In this document: one piece after another, positions 1-7,034 of the stretch
Layout: the number at the start of each line of letters is the position of its first letter
Numbering within the stretch: the stretch's first letter is position 1
DNA from: Methanosarcinales archaeon
GTDB taxonomy: Archaea > Halobacteriota > Syntropharchaeia > Alkanophagales > Methanospirareceae
Direction: 5' to 3'
NCBI GenBank assembly: GCA_030665925.1
Contig: DAOUYX010000012.1
Span: 1 to 16,650 of the forward strand
Length of the DNA stretch: 16,650 nucleotides
The notes under the pieces: generated by a model
What the model was told of the DNA's origin: nothing
Databases searched by the model: none
The model's input: the letters and a program-made list of their open reading frames with translations, nothing else
Translations under genes and position numbers: made by a program

Positions 1-271
1 CCTCCTTCACAAGCTCGGTTCCTATACCTCTTCTTCTGTATGCGGAATGCACTGCGATGGACACGATATGCCCTTGAGGATAAAAGATGATATAGCCAAC
101 GATTTCGCTCAGCCCCGTTCCTGTATCGTCATATTTGTATACCAGGAAATTATCGGGATACGCCTCTGCATAATACAAGAAGATAAACCTGTTGTAAGGC
201 GACTTTGGGAATGCTTCCTCCTCTATTCGTAAAATTGCATCCAGGTCCGAATTTGCAAATTTGCGTATCAT
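1..271 (-). CDS. GNAT-family N-acetyltransferase (RimI-like), C-terminus outside window
   Basis: About 90 N-terminal residues are present, read leftward and cut by the window edge. They begin MIRKFANSDLDAILRIEEEAF, the usual first strand and helix of RimI-like GNAT proteins. The sequence then runs through a beta region (VGYIIFYPQGHIVSIAVH) to RRRGIGTELVKE, which is motif A (R/Q-x-x-G-x-G/A), the acetyl-CoA pyrophosphate loop. GNAT enzymes of this type move an acetyl group from acetyl-CoA to an amino group, often the N-terminus of proteins in archaea. The substrate cannot be told here. ATG is chosen because GGGAG lies about 8 nt upstream and the protein starts directly on the fold. The gene follows radical SAM copy A on the same strand after 91 nt. 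The family is clear; the role is not. Confidence 0.85.
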   Translation of the reverse strand, partial: MIRKFANSDLDAILRIEEEAFPKSPYNRFIFLYYAEAYPDNFLVYKYDDTGTGLSEIVGYIIFYPQGHIVSIAVHSAYRRRGIGTELVKE

Positions 272-362
272 TTACCGTCTCCCAAACCGATAGTTTTGAT
301 AAATTATTCACTCAGAGGGTTAAGCTGAGGTCCTTTAGGCAATAGTAGAACTATGCTCCGAT

Positions 363-1205
363 CTAAATTAATTTTTTATTATCCGCTCTATAATCATCCA
401 ACGTCCGCCTCTTTGAGGTTCCATCCGGAAACACGGTTATCCAGCCCCTTTTTACTCTGACTTTCCGTTCTCGCACGCAGCTCTTGCCTATCACCGAGTT
501 TTTTATGTACCGGGCAACAATCGAATAAGCACGCTCGATCTCCTCGGGATAAGGATTCCGTGCTATCTTCTCATGGCTTAACTCCGCTCGGAATCTATTA
601 ATTCGATAATCTATCTCCCCTTTCTTGTCTATTTCGGATAAAAACCGGGCTATATTCTCTATTTCACGTTCATCCACAATTTCAGGTATAAATATCGTGT
701 TCACCACGAGCTTTACCTTGCCATACGCATTTTGTATATTATCCAATATCCTTCGGTTTGAATAACCCGTGTACCATTCATGCAGTTTTTCATCCCACGC
801 CTTCAAGTCAAATATGACCTCAGTTAAACCCGCTTCTATGAGTTCCTGCAAGTACGCATCGTCTAAAAGATAACCGTTCGTGTCCAGCACTATCCATCCA
901 ACAAATTCCTTCAGTTGTGATATTAGATCTACGAGGTACTGCCTGTTTAGAGTGGGTTCGCCACCCGTTATTACCACTTCTTCCAGTGCCGTATCGCCAT
1001 AATAGTCACGTGACGAGTTCCGCACCAGGTTTATTAACTGCTCAACCGTCATCGGCTCGCCCACGGGATCGCGAGCAATGCTAAAACAGCCTCTGCATTT
1101 GCAGTTGCAGCCCGAAAGCGTGATCCAAGCTCGTGGCTTCAGCTCTGACAGCGTGATAAAAGGAACGTGTCTGTATCCCGGTCCATATCCGTCTGAGGCT
1201 GGCAT
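363..1205 (-). CDS. Radical SAM protein, PFL-activase-like (copy A of a tandem pair)
   Basis: 280 residues. The cluster motif is C33-x3-C37-x2-C40, which binds the [4Fe-4S] cluster used to cleave S-adenosylmethionine. GGEP at 81-84 is the SAM-binding strand motif, and DTNGYLL and DLKAW further on match the barrel of pyruvate-formate-lyase-activating-type proteins. An additional cysteine (C35) sits inside the motif and is absent from copy B. The C-terminus (RGWITVFPDG) is small and has no second Cys-rich cluster domain, so there is no sign of auxiliary clusters. The substrate is unknown, and no glycyl radical enzyme is present in the window. Residues 1-86 are about 87% identical to copy B while the rest is only around 40% identical, by hand alignment. 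The start lies in the conserved MPASxGYGxGYR block. Superfamily certain; reaction not. Confidence 0.85.
   Translation of the reverse strand: MPASDGYGPGYRHVPFITLSELKPRAWITLSGCNCKCRGCFSIARDPVGEPMTVEQLINLVRNSSRDYYGDTALEEVVITGGEPTLNRQYLVDLISQLKEFVGWIVLDTNGYLLDDAYLQELIEAGLTEVIFDLKAWDEKLHEWYTGYSNRRILDNIQNAYGKVKLVVNTIFIPEIVDEREIENIARFLSEIDKKGEIDYRINRFRAELSHEKIARNPYPEEIERAYSIVARYIKNSVIGKSCVRERKVRVKRGWITVFPDGTSKRRTLDDYRADNKKLI
948..1205. repeat. 5' homology block of the radical SAM pair, copy A
   Basis: The first 86 codons of copy A match the first 88 codons of copy B (1911-2174) at roughly 88% of bases by hand count, with a single 6-bp gap. Similarity falls sharply past the GGEPTL codons. It is a coding duplication, not a mobile repeat. 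Confidence 0.75.
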
Positions 1206-1316
1206 TTATGTTTATTATATCTTATTTTTATCTCCCTATTTATTTTAGTGGTTGACAATATTCTCGAAAGAGAGAAGGAAAGGGCATAAAATGGAAACAG
1301 AGCGATTTTAACGCTT

Positions 1317-2174
1317 TCAAGACACTTCAACCCCACCGGGTTTTGCAATTATTGTCTCTGTTTTCATATCCGGATACACTCTAATCCATCTCTTCGTGTA
1401 CTCTTCTCTTAGTTGTGGAGGAGCAAACTGCTGAACACAGGCTTTGCCCCCGGCAACATTTCTCAGGTATTTTGAAGCTGAATTAACAGCAAGGTGAATC
1501 TCGTCGTCACTTGGTCTTCTTGTTACTTTTTCCCTTGCTTCTCCGGGTGCAAACTTAACGACTTTATACCTGATTCCTGGGTCAATCTGCGCTAAAAAAG
1601 AAGCAATTCGCTCGATTTCTCCCACAGCTACAATCCCCGGCATCAAGACCGTTTCTACCCGGAAATCAATTTCGCTTTCACAGAGATGTCTCACAGCCTT
1701 AAGAATCGGGCGATTGGACATACCGGTGTACCACTGATGGATTGACTCATTGTATGCTTTTATGTCCAGCTTAACTTCGTCAAGACCTGTCGCTTTCAAT
1801 TCCGTCACATAATTTCTATCTAATAAATAGCCATTCGTGGACAGCGTAATGTGTCGCACTCCGACACGCATTTTGAGATTCAGCGTGAGGTCACGCAAGA
1901 AGCCTCTGTCCAGCGTGGGTTCGCCACCCGTTATCACAGCCTCTTCCAGTGCCGTATCGCCATAATAGTTACGTGACGATTTGTTCACTAAGTTTATTAA
2001 CTGCTCAACGGTCATCGGCTCGCCTACCGGATCGCGAGCAATGCTAAAGCAGCCCTTACAGGTGAAGTTGCAGCCAGAAAGCGTAATCCAAACTCGTGGC
2101 TTTAGCTCTGACAGTGACAGCGTGATAAAAGGAACGTATCTATATCCCTGGCCATATCCGCCTGAGGCTGGCAT
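1317..2174 (-). CDS. Radical SAM protein, PFL-activase-like (copy B of a tandem pair)
   Basis: 285 residues, paralogous to the downstream copy A. It has C35-x3-C39-x2-C42 for the radical SAM cluster and GGEP at 83-86, followed by STNGYLL and LDIKAYNESIHQWYTGMSNR. The C-terminus (KRWIRVYPDMKTE) aligns with that of copy A. A two-residue insertion near the N-terminus (TLSLSEL against TLSEL in copy A) comes from a 6-bp tandem duplication. It lies 111 nt upstream of copy A on the same strand and 127 nt downstream of the geranylgeranyl reductase, so the two radical SAM genes may be co-transcribed. No strong ribosome site precedes the ATG. A TTTATTA box about 28 nt upstream would fit a leaderless transcript. 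Substrate unknown; an activase or a peptide/cofactor-modifying role are both possible. Confidence 0.85.
   Translation of the reverse strand: MPASGGYGQGYRYVPFITLSLSELKPRVWITLSGCNFTCKGCFSIARDPVGEPMTVEQLINLVNKSSRNYYGDTALEEAVITGGEPTLDRGFLRDLTLNLKMRVGVRHITLSTNGYLLDRNYVTELKATGLDEVKLDIKAYNESIHQWYTGMSNRPILKAVRHLCESEIDFRVETVLMPGIVAVGEIERIASFLAQIDPGIRYKVVKFAPGEAREKVTRRPSDDEIHLAVNSASKYLRNVAGGKACVQQFAPPQLREEYTKRWIRVYPDMKTETIIAKPGGVEVS
1911..2174. repeat. 5' homology block of the radical SAM pair, copy B
   Basis: Partner of the block at 948-1205, in the same orientation. It covers the start codon, the cysteine motif and the GGEP motif. Synonymous as well as non-synonymous sites are conserved, which is unexpected given how far the rest of the two genes has diverged. 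Confidence 0.75.
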
Positions 2175-2301
2175 TTATGTTAATTATAGTCTTTCCAGTA
2201 ATAAATTGCAATTGATAAACCACGAGTTTCACGGGATTAACCTAACCCAACACTTTCTTTCTTTTTTTGGTTGGGAGGGTTGATAAGGGGGGTCTGGCCC
2301 C

Positions 2302-3486
2302 TTATAAAAGCATCTCCTCCAATCCCATCAGCATCCCCGGATTCCTTTTCACGAGTTCCATCAACAATGCTCTTGTAGAAAGCTCCTCTATTTTTACATC
2401 CTTTAAAGAATGAGCAAGCGTGTTGAAGTCTTCGTCAGAGAGATTGAAGCAGAATTCTTTTGCTTGTAAACAGGTATCCAGCAACATTCCAAACTCGCTT
2501 CTCCATCGGGTATCGTATTCTGCCAAACGCTTCTTTGACACATCATTTTCCTGGATTGCTTTCGCGATGACCTCGCCTGCTATATCCCCGGCACGCATTG
2601 CATATAAGATGCCGCCGCCGGTTAACGGATTGACGTGCCATGCCGCATCGCCGACTAAAACGAGTCCATCAGCTACGCTCTCTTTGATCAGCCCGCCTAA
2701 CGGCACTGCGCCGTACATCTCAGCTATTATCGTACCGTGTGGGAACTTGCTGCGTACGAAAGCCCTTAAATAATCAATTGCATGGTGCTGCTCGCCGGAG
2801 ACATCGCCACAGATTCCAAGTCCGACATTTGCACAATCCTCACCTTTTGGAAATACCCAGGCATAGCCCTTAGGCGCAATGTCACTACCGAGGAAAAATT
2901 CTGAATAGTCGTTGTTTATCTCCACATCGCACATAAGGAACTCCGCGCATACACTGATCTCAGAAGGTCGCAGCCGCGTGTTAAGTCCTGCCCACCTGCC
3001 CACCTTCGATTCCACACCGTCAGCACCAACCACGACATCTGCATAAATGCGTTTATCTCCCTCCATGCACCGAGCTGAAACACCTTTGGCATAGCCATCT
3101 TCTATAATGAGCCCGTAAGCTTCTGTTTTGACCCCCACATCAGCACCTGCACGTGCCGCTTCGCTTGCAAGAGCCTTATCAAATAGTCGCCGTTCAAGCA
3201 CATAGCCCACTTCCTCCATTTTCTCCCCGCCGGACATGACCACCTTCGTGCCATCAGGAGCGTAGATATTCGCACCTTTTACCTCCGCACATACCCATCT
3301 CTTATCGAAAGGAATGAACCGCTCGATCGCCTTGCTCACACCTTCCGCGCATTTCACGGGCACGCCGATCTCCTGATTCCGCTCGATTAAAAGTACATCT
3401 AAGCCATGTTCAGCGGCTTTCTTCGCCGTTATACTGCCCGCAGGGCCTGCTCCTATAACGACTACGTCGTACCGTTCCTCGTTCAT
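2302..3486 (-). CDS. Geranylgeranyl reductase family FAD-dependent oxidoreductase
   Basis: 394 residues, the usual length for archaeal digeranylgeranylglycerophospholipid reductases. The N-terminal Rossmann motif GAGPAG (12-17) ends in an acidic ERN for the FAD ribose. The family's Cys-containing loop is present as PVKCAEGVS (C46). The second FAD motif GDAAWHVNPLTGGGI lies around residue 278. These enzymes saturate the geranylgeranyl chains of archaeal membrane lipids with electrons from ferredoxin or a similar donor, at the membrane face. The window also holds carS, another step of archaeol phospholipid synthesis, though about 11 kb away. A related flavoprotein acting on another isoprenoid (a quinone or chlorophyll-like chain) is less likely in an archaeon. 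The upstream region (3487-3660) is shared with divergent proA. Confidence 0.9.
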   Translation of the reverse strand: MNEERYDVVVIGAGPAGSITAKKAAEHGLDVLLIERNQEIGVPVKCAEGVSKAIERFIPFDKRWVCAEVKGANIYAPDGTKVVMSGGEKMEEVGYVLERRLFDKALASEAARAGADVGVKTEAYGLIIEDGYAKGVSARCMEGDKRIYADVVVGADGVESKVGRWAGLNTRLRPSEISVCAEFLMCDVEINNDYSEFFLGSDIAPKGYAWVFPKGEDCANVGLGICGDVSGEQHHAIDYLRAFVRSKFPHGTIIAEMYGAVPLGGLIKESVADGLVLVGDAAWHVNPLTGGGILYAMRAGDIAGEVIAKAIQENDVSKKRLAEYDTRWRSEFGMLLDTCLQAKEFCFNLSDEDFNTLAHSLKDVKIEELSTRALLMELVKRNPGMLMGLEEMLL

Positions 3487-3586
3487 TTATTTGTCAATCC
3501 CTATTTTATTTTGAAGCTGAGACTACGTCTGTCCATTCAACAAATAACTTATACTCTGCAAAAGATATAATTTAAATCCAAATACC

Positions 3587-3594
3587 TATTTAAA
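3587..3594 (+). promoter_or_regulatory. Probable TATA box of proA
   Basis: TATTTAAA lies about 70 nt before the proA ATG in the divergent spacer. Archaeal spacing would put the transcript start near 3615-3618, giving a leader of about 45 nt that begins close to the hairpin at 3620-3637. A second AT-rich stretch at 3564-3577 could serve the opposite gene. Confidence 0.45.
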
Positions 3595-3619
3595 CAGCCA
3601 CCCATTATATCTCAATCAT

Positions 3620-3637
3620 CCACCCAAAACCGGGTGG
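3620..3637 (+). other. Short inverted repeat in the proA leader
   Basis: CCACCC and GGGTGG form a perfect 6-bp G/C-rich stem around a 6-nt loop. It ends 7 nt before the GGAGGG ribosome site. It could be a 5' mRNA stem or a protein-binding palindrome; function unknown. Confidence 0.4.
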
Positions 3638-3644
3638 TCTTGCA

Positions 3645-3650
3645 GGAGGG
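3645..3650 (+). promoter_or_regulatory. proA: Ribosome binding site that fixes the proA start
   Basis: GGAGGG lies 10 nt before ATG 3661. The reading frame is open further upstream to a GTG at 3634, but that would place this site inside the gene, so the ATG is preferred. Confidence 0.7.
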
Positions 3651-3660
3651 TTCCGTAAAA

Positions 3661-5004
3661 ATGACTCTGAATGTAGGCACAGGCATAGTAGAGAAAGCGA
3701 AGAGTGCAAGAGAATCATCGCTTAAATTGGCTACTGCCTCAACAGCGGAGAAGGATAAAGCCTTGCTGCGAATCGCAGATTCCATTGATAAAAATCGGAC
3801 GGCGATACTGGCAGCGAATAAAAAGGATATTGAACTCGCTTCGAGCTTAGTAAAGGAAGGGAAGATGTCCAAAGCACTGCTCGATCGGTTGAAATTGGAC
3901 GATTCAAAGATAGACGAGATCATAATGAGTGTGAGGGACGTTGCGAAATTAGAGGACCCTGTTGGGAAAACACTGTCCGCAATTGAGTTGGATACAGACT
4001 TAGAGCTCTTTCAGGTGTCCTGCCCCATCGGCGTAATCGGTGCGATCTTCGAATCTCGACCCGACGTGCTGGTTCAAATCTCCTCGCTCTGTCTGAAGAC
4101 CGGCAATGCCGTACTGCTCAAGGGCGGGTCCGAAGCGCGCAACTCAAACGAAGCGCTGTTTGAGGTGGTGGCGAAGGCGTCATCCGAAGGTGGTGGAATC
4201 CCAGAAGGCTGGATTCAATTACTGGAAACGCGGGAAGACGTCAACGCGATGTTAAAATTGAATGATTATATAGACCTCATAGTGCCACGCGGTAGCGACC
4301 AATTTGTGCGGTACATTCAGGACAACTCCAGTATCATGGTTTTAGGGCATTCTGAGGGGATATGCCACGTTTACGTTGATCGTGATGCTGACGTGGCTAT
4401 GGCGCGGGATATATGTTACGATGCTAAGGTTCAGTATCCCGCGGTTTGTAACGCTGCGGAGACGGTGCTTGTGGATTCTGCAATTGCACGCGATTTTCTG
4501 CCACGGATGGTCGAACGGTATCTAAAAGCCGGTGTTGAGGTTCGGGCATGTCCACGAACAATGGAACTCTTGGAAGGAAAAAGCGAGATAACACCCGCAT
4601 CAGAAGAGGATTGGCGTACTGAATATAACGATTTAATCATCGCCATCAAAGTGGTTGACGGCGTTGACGACGCCATTGCGCATATCAACCGTTACGGATC
4701 TGGACATACCGACGCAATCGTCACGGAGAATAAAGAAACCGCGCTGAAGTTCATGCAGTTTGTTGATTCCTCCTCGGTAATGCATAACGCATCAACACGG
4801 TTCAGCGATGGTTTTCGGTATGGCAAAGGCGCCGAAGTTGGTATAAGCACGTATAAGGTGCATGCACGCGGTCCTGTTGGATTAGAAGGTCTGATTATCT
4901 ACAAATATCTGCTGATCGGTAAGGGGCACACAGTGGCACCCTATGTAGGCACGGATGCGAAGGAATTCACGCATAAGAAACTGCCTAAGAGCTTTTATTT
5001 TTAG
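3661..5004 (+). CDS. proA: Glutamate-5-semialdehyde dehydrogenase (gamma-glutamyl phosphate reductase)
   Basis: 447 residues from the ATG, full length for the family. ProA reduces gamma-glutamyl phosphate with NADPH to glutamate semialdehyde, the second step of proline synthesis. Family motifs run in order: PIGVIGAIFESRPDVLVQ and LLKGGSEARNSNEAL (substrate and cofactor region), VPRGSDQFV, and the catalytic loop VQYPAVCNAAETVLV with C263 as nucleophile. The C-terminal part has RYGKGAEVGISTYKVHARGPVGLEGL, a ProA signature. The wording of the catalytic region (LGHSEGICHVYVD) recalls the ProA half of plant P5C synthase more than E. coli ProA. No proB or proC is in the window. The gene's stop overlaps that of the opposing DUF3467 gene by 4 nt. 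Confidence 0.95.
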   Translation: MTLNVGTGIVEKAKSARESSLKLATASTAEKDKALLRIADSIDKNRTAILAANKKDIELASSLVKEGKMSKALLDRLKLDDSKIDEIIMSVRDVAKLEDPVGKTLSAIELDTDLELFQVSCPIGVIGAIFESRPDVLVQISSLCLKTGNAVLLKGGSEARNSNEALFEVVAKASSEGGGIPEGWIQLLETREDVNAMLKLNDYIDLIVPRGSDQFVRYIQDNSSIMVLGHSEGICHVYVDRDADVAMARDICYDAKVQYPAVCNAAETVLVDSAIARDFLPRMVERYLKAGVEVRACPRTMELLEGKSEITPASEEDWRTEYNDLIIAIKVVDGVDDAIAHINRYGSGHTDAIVTENKETALKFMQFVDSSSVMHNASTRFSDGFRYGKGAEVGISTYKVHARGPVGLEGLIIYKYLLIGKGHTVAPYVGTDAKEFTHKKLPKSFYF

Positions 5005-5342
5005 CCGTACATGCCCTCAGGCGGTCTTTTCTGCTCCTCCCCTATTGGTGGTGCGGGAATCTTACCGAATTGTTCCTCGTATGCCTTTATGTGCCGATCC
5101 AGCCAACTCAGCAGCGCCTTCGCCTGTTCCGGCGACATTGTTATCTCCGCTTGTAACTCCCTCAGTATTACCGGCGGTTCCTTGCCCGTTACCGTGCCCT
5201 CCGTGACATCCTCGTAGCCCTCCTGGTACACGATCATCTTGAATTCATACGGTGTATGCCCGCCGAATACGCCTGACGAATAAAATCGTTTAAAATCCGG
5301 ATGTTTTTTAACCACAAATTTCGGTCTCGGTATTTGGTCCAC
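5001..5342 (-). CDS. DUF3467-like small protein
   Basis: 113 residues. The pattern is a beta-rich N-terminal half (FVVKKHPDFKRFYSSGVFGGHTPYEFKMIVYQEGY) followed by EITMSPEQAKALLSWLDRHIKAYEEQFGKIP. That tail (M-S-P-x-x-A-K-x-L, then a helix ending YEEQFG) matches the DUF3467 family from memory. The function is unknown; the protein is small, soluble, and has no signal peptide or cysteines. The GTG start is set by a perfect GGAGGTGA nine nt upstream and by an in-frame stop just before it. It faces proA tail to tail and shares a divergent spacer with the PfkB kinase gene. A DUF3467 assignment is likely but not proven. Confidence 0.75.
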   Translation of the reverse strand: MDQIPRPKFVVKKHPDFKRFYSSGVFGGHTPYEFKMIVYQEGYEDVTEGTVTGKEPPVILRELQAEITMSPEQAKALLSWLDRHIKAYEEQFGKIPAPPIGEEQKRPPEGMYG

Positions 5343-5351
5343 TTTCAGTGC

Positions 5352-5359
5352 TCACCTCC
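5352..5359 (-). promoter_or_regulatory. Strong ribosome binding site before a GTG start
   Basis: Read on the minus strand this is GGAGGTGA, a full match to the anti-Shine-Dalgarno end of archaeal 16S rRNA. It lies 9 nt from GTG at 5342 and decides that non-ATG start. Confidence 0.75.
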
Positions 5360-5425
5360 TTACGTTTTTTAAGCCCAGCATGTAATGTATTCTATTACTA
5401 TATGTTCATCTCATACTGAATTGAC

Positions 5426-5434
5426 TATAAATAA
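5426..5434 (+). promoter_or_regulatory. Probable TATA box of the PfkB-family gene
   Basis: TATAAATAA is centred about 31 nt before ATG 5461. At normal archaeal spacing transcription would start near 5456, giving an almost leaderless message. The GGAGGTG at 5439-5445 would then lie outside the RNA; it is also 15 nt from the ATG, which is long for a ribosome site. Confidence 0.45.
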
Positions 5435-5460
5435 CTTTGGAGGTGCGACTCTAACTATCT

Positions 5461-6420
5461 ATGACGGCAAAGCAGAATGCAGAAAGATACGATGTGGTGG
5501 TCATAGGCGATGTGTTCTGTGACATAACTACGATGCCAATTGCAGATTATCCAGAGCGCGACAAGCAGATAGGCTGTGAATTTATGCTCAAGATAGGGGG
5601 ACAGGCAGGAAACTGCGCTGCTACATGTGCTTCTCTGGACTTAAAAACTGCTCTTATCTGCAAAGTCGGTAATGATATGCTTTCGCAATGGCTGCTATCA
5701 GAATTTAAAAAAGTAGGTGTTGACTGCTTTGTGAGGATAACAGAAAAGGAAGAGCTTCAGCGTCCCGGTATAACGGTAAGCATAGCCTTTGAAGATGGTA
5801 GTCGGTCAATGCTGTCCGATAGGGGCGCAAATGCAAACCTCAGGGAAGAAGACGTGAACTTCGAGTTTCTAAGGAAAGCCCGTTTCGTGATGCGTGCCGG
5901 TCACTGGAACACGGAAGGGCTCTTTCCGGCAAACAAGAAAATACTCGAGTTCGCCAAATCCACAGGTGCTTATACCGGCGTAGATATCGGATGGAGTGCT
6001 TATCTCGGGTGGACGGCTCACGCACGGCAAACCGTTTTTGATCTCCTTCCTTCTACTGACTTCCTTTTTGTTAACGAAGCGGAGATGCAAGGCTTAAGTA
6101 AAAAGAAAGGAAAGAGCGGAGCACGTGACTTGTTAGATAAGGGCTGCAAAAACGTGATTGTACATCGAGGCGCACATGGCTCCGCCTGGATAACCAACGA
6201 GTTCGGGATAAACTCTTCTGCATTTAACGTGGAACCGATAAGCCCAACAGGTGTAGGAGATGTGTTCAACGCAGGATTTATATACGCCGTTTTAGAGGGT
6301 AAAGAAGTAGAGGGATGTCTGAGATTTGCCAATGCCTGCGCTGCTGCGTATATAAGTACAAAAAGAAGAGGGAATGTGTTCCCCACAATAACAGAAGTGG
6401 AAAATTTGTATTATGAATAA
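5461..6420 (+). CDS. PfkB/ribokinase-family sugar or nucleoside kinase
   Basis: 319 residues. The N-terminal strand VVVIGDVFCDI, the substrate motif KIGGQAGNCAATCASL and the C-terminal anion-hole motif PTGVGDVFNAGF define the PfkB fold. D267 in TGVGD is the expected catalytic base. The family transfers phosphate from ATP (or ADP) to a sugar, nucleoside or similar alcohol. The usual motif is GAGD, so V265 in place of alanine is a mild oddity. The substrate cannot be read off: ribokinase, nucleoside kinase and fructokinase-like members share these motifs. pdaD follows after 30 nt on the same strand, so co-transcription is likely. An in-frame stop lies upstream, so no earlier start exists. Confidence 0.9.
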   Translation: MTAKQNAERYDVVVIGDVFCDITTMPIADYPERDKQIGCEFMLKIGGQAGNCAATCASLDLKTALICKVGNDMLSQWLLSEFKKVGVDCFVRITEKEELQRPGITVSIAFEDGSRSMLSDRGANANLREEDVNFEFLRKARFVMRAGHWNTEGLFPANKKILEFAKSTGAYTGVDIGWSAYLGWTAHARQTVFDLLPSTDFLFVNEAEMQGLSKKKGKSGARDLLDKGCKNVIVHRGAHGSAWITNEFGINSSAFNVEPISPTGVGDVFNAGFIYAVLEGKEVEGCLRFANACAAAYISTKRRGNVFPTITEVENLYYE

Positions 6421-6450
6421 GTAGGATGGAAAATAAAGATAAAGAATAAA

Positions 6451-6951
6451 ATGGACGAGCAAATGGTACCAAAGGCGTTCTTCGTTACCTCCGGTGTGGG
6501 CATGGACCCTGAGTATGATAACGCTTTTGACCTCGCGTTACGGGATGCTGGCATAGGCGAATGCAATTTGGTTGAGGTGTCGTCTATTCTGCCCGCGAAC
6601 GCAGTGGAAACGGAACGAAGTAGCGTGATGGTAACACCGGGAAAAATAACCTTCTGCGTGATGTCACGGGCTGATGGTAAATCGGGCGAGGTCATCGGCG
6701 CCGGTGTGGGCTATGGCTGGTTAGGAGTAGAGAACGAGAATGGGGAAGCAGAAAGAGAGTTTGGTATCGTCTGCGAGCATCACGGGCATTGTTCACGAGA
6801 CTACCTGGCGGAGAAGGTACATGAGAAGTTATACAAGATGGCTGAAATTCGTGATAAGAAATTACTTGAAAAGGAACTTTTAGTGGAATCCTCAGAGGTG
6901 GAAAAGGGTAAATTCGGCTCGGTCGTCGTAGTACTGGTGTTCGTATTCTGA
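6451..6951 (+). CDS. pdaD: Pyruvoyl-dependent arginine decarboxylase
   Basis: 166 residues, close to the Methanocaldococcus jannaschii enzyme. The proenzyme cuts itself between two serines, and the second becomes the pyruvoyl group that decarboxylates arginine to agmatine. Here the site is EVSSILP, with S44/S45 as the pair. NAFDLALRDAGIGECNLVEV before it and GIVCEHHGHCS (E109, the expected catalytic acid) after it match the family, and the C-terminus ends in the usual hydrophobic strand (FGSVVVVLVFVF). Agmatine feeds polyamines and, in archaea, the agmatidine modification of the isoleucine tRNA anticodon. The ATG has no clear ribosome site of its own. A 7-codon reading frame (6426-6449) ends one base before it. 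It lies 30 nt after the PfkB gene. Confidence 0.93.
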   Translation: MDEQMVPKAFFVTSGVGMDPEYDNAFDLALRDAGIGECNLVEVSSILPANAVETERSSVMVTPGKITFCVMSRADGKSGEVIGAGVGYGWLGVENENGEAEREFGIVCEHHGHCSRDYLAEKVHEKLYKMAEIRDKKLLEKELLVESSEVEKGKFGSVVVVLVFVF

Positions 6952-6963
6952 TCCGAGATTACG

Positions 6964-6975
6964 AAAGATTTAAAT
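6964..6975 (+). promoter_or_regulatory. Probable BRE/TATA element of radA
   Basis: AAAGATTTAAAT looks like a purine-rich BRE joined to a TATA box, 60-70 nt before the radA start. It would give a leader of about 37 nt containing the GAGGTGAG ribosome site at 7021-7028. A second box, TATAATA at 6992-6998, is an alternative. Confidence 0.5.
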
Positions 6976-7034
6976 GCTAAGATAATAGGTGTATAATAGG
7001 TTATCCATATAGAACGCTAAGAGGTGAGAAGAGA

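Noticed and set aside
1139..1348. 69-codon minus-strand frame between the radical SAM genes
   Set aside because: It overlaps the ends of both genes in another frame and has no family features; the 111-nt gap is best seen as a spacer.
363..2174. One of the radical SAM copies being a pseudogene
   Set aside because: Both frames are intact with complete cysteine and GGEP motifs and normal length.
2285..2303. Hairpin AAGGGG/CCCCTT at the end of the geranylgeranyl reductase as an intrinsic terminator
   Set aside because: On the transcribed strand it is followed by C/A-rich sequence and not a U run. A second CCCAAC/GTTGGG pair at 2246-2275 has the same problem.
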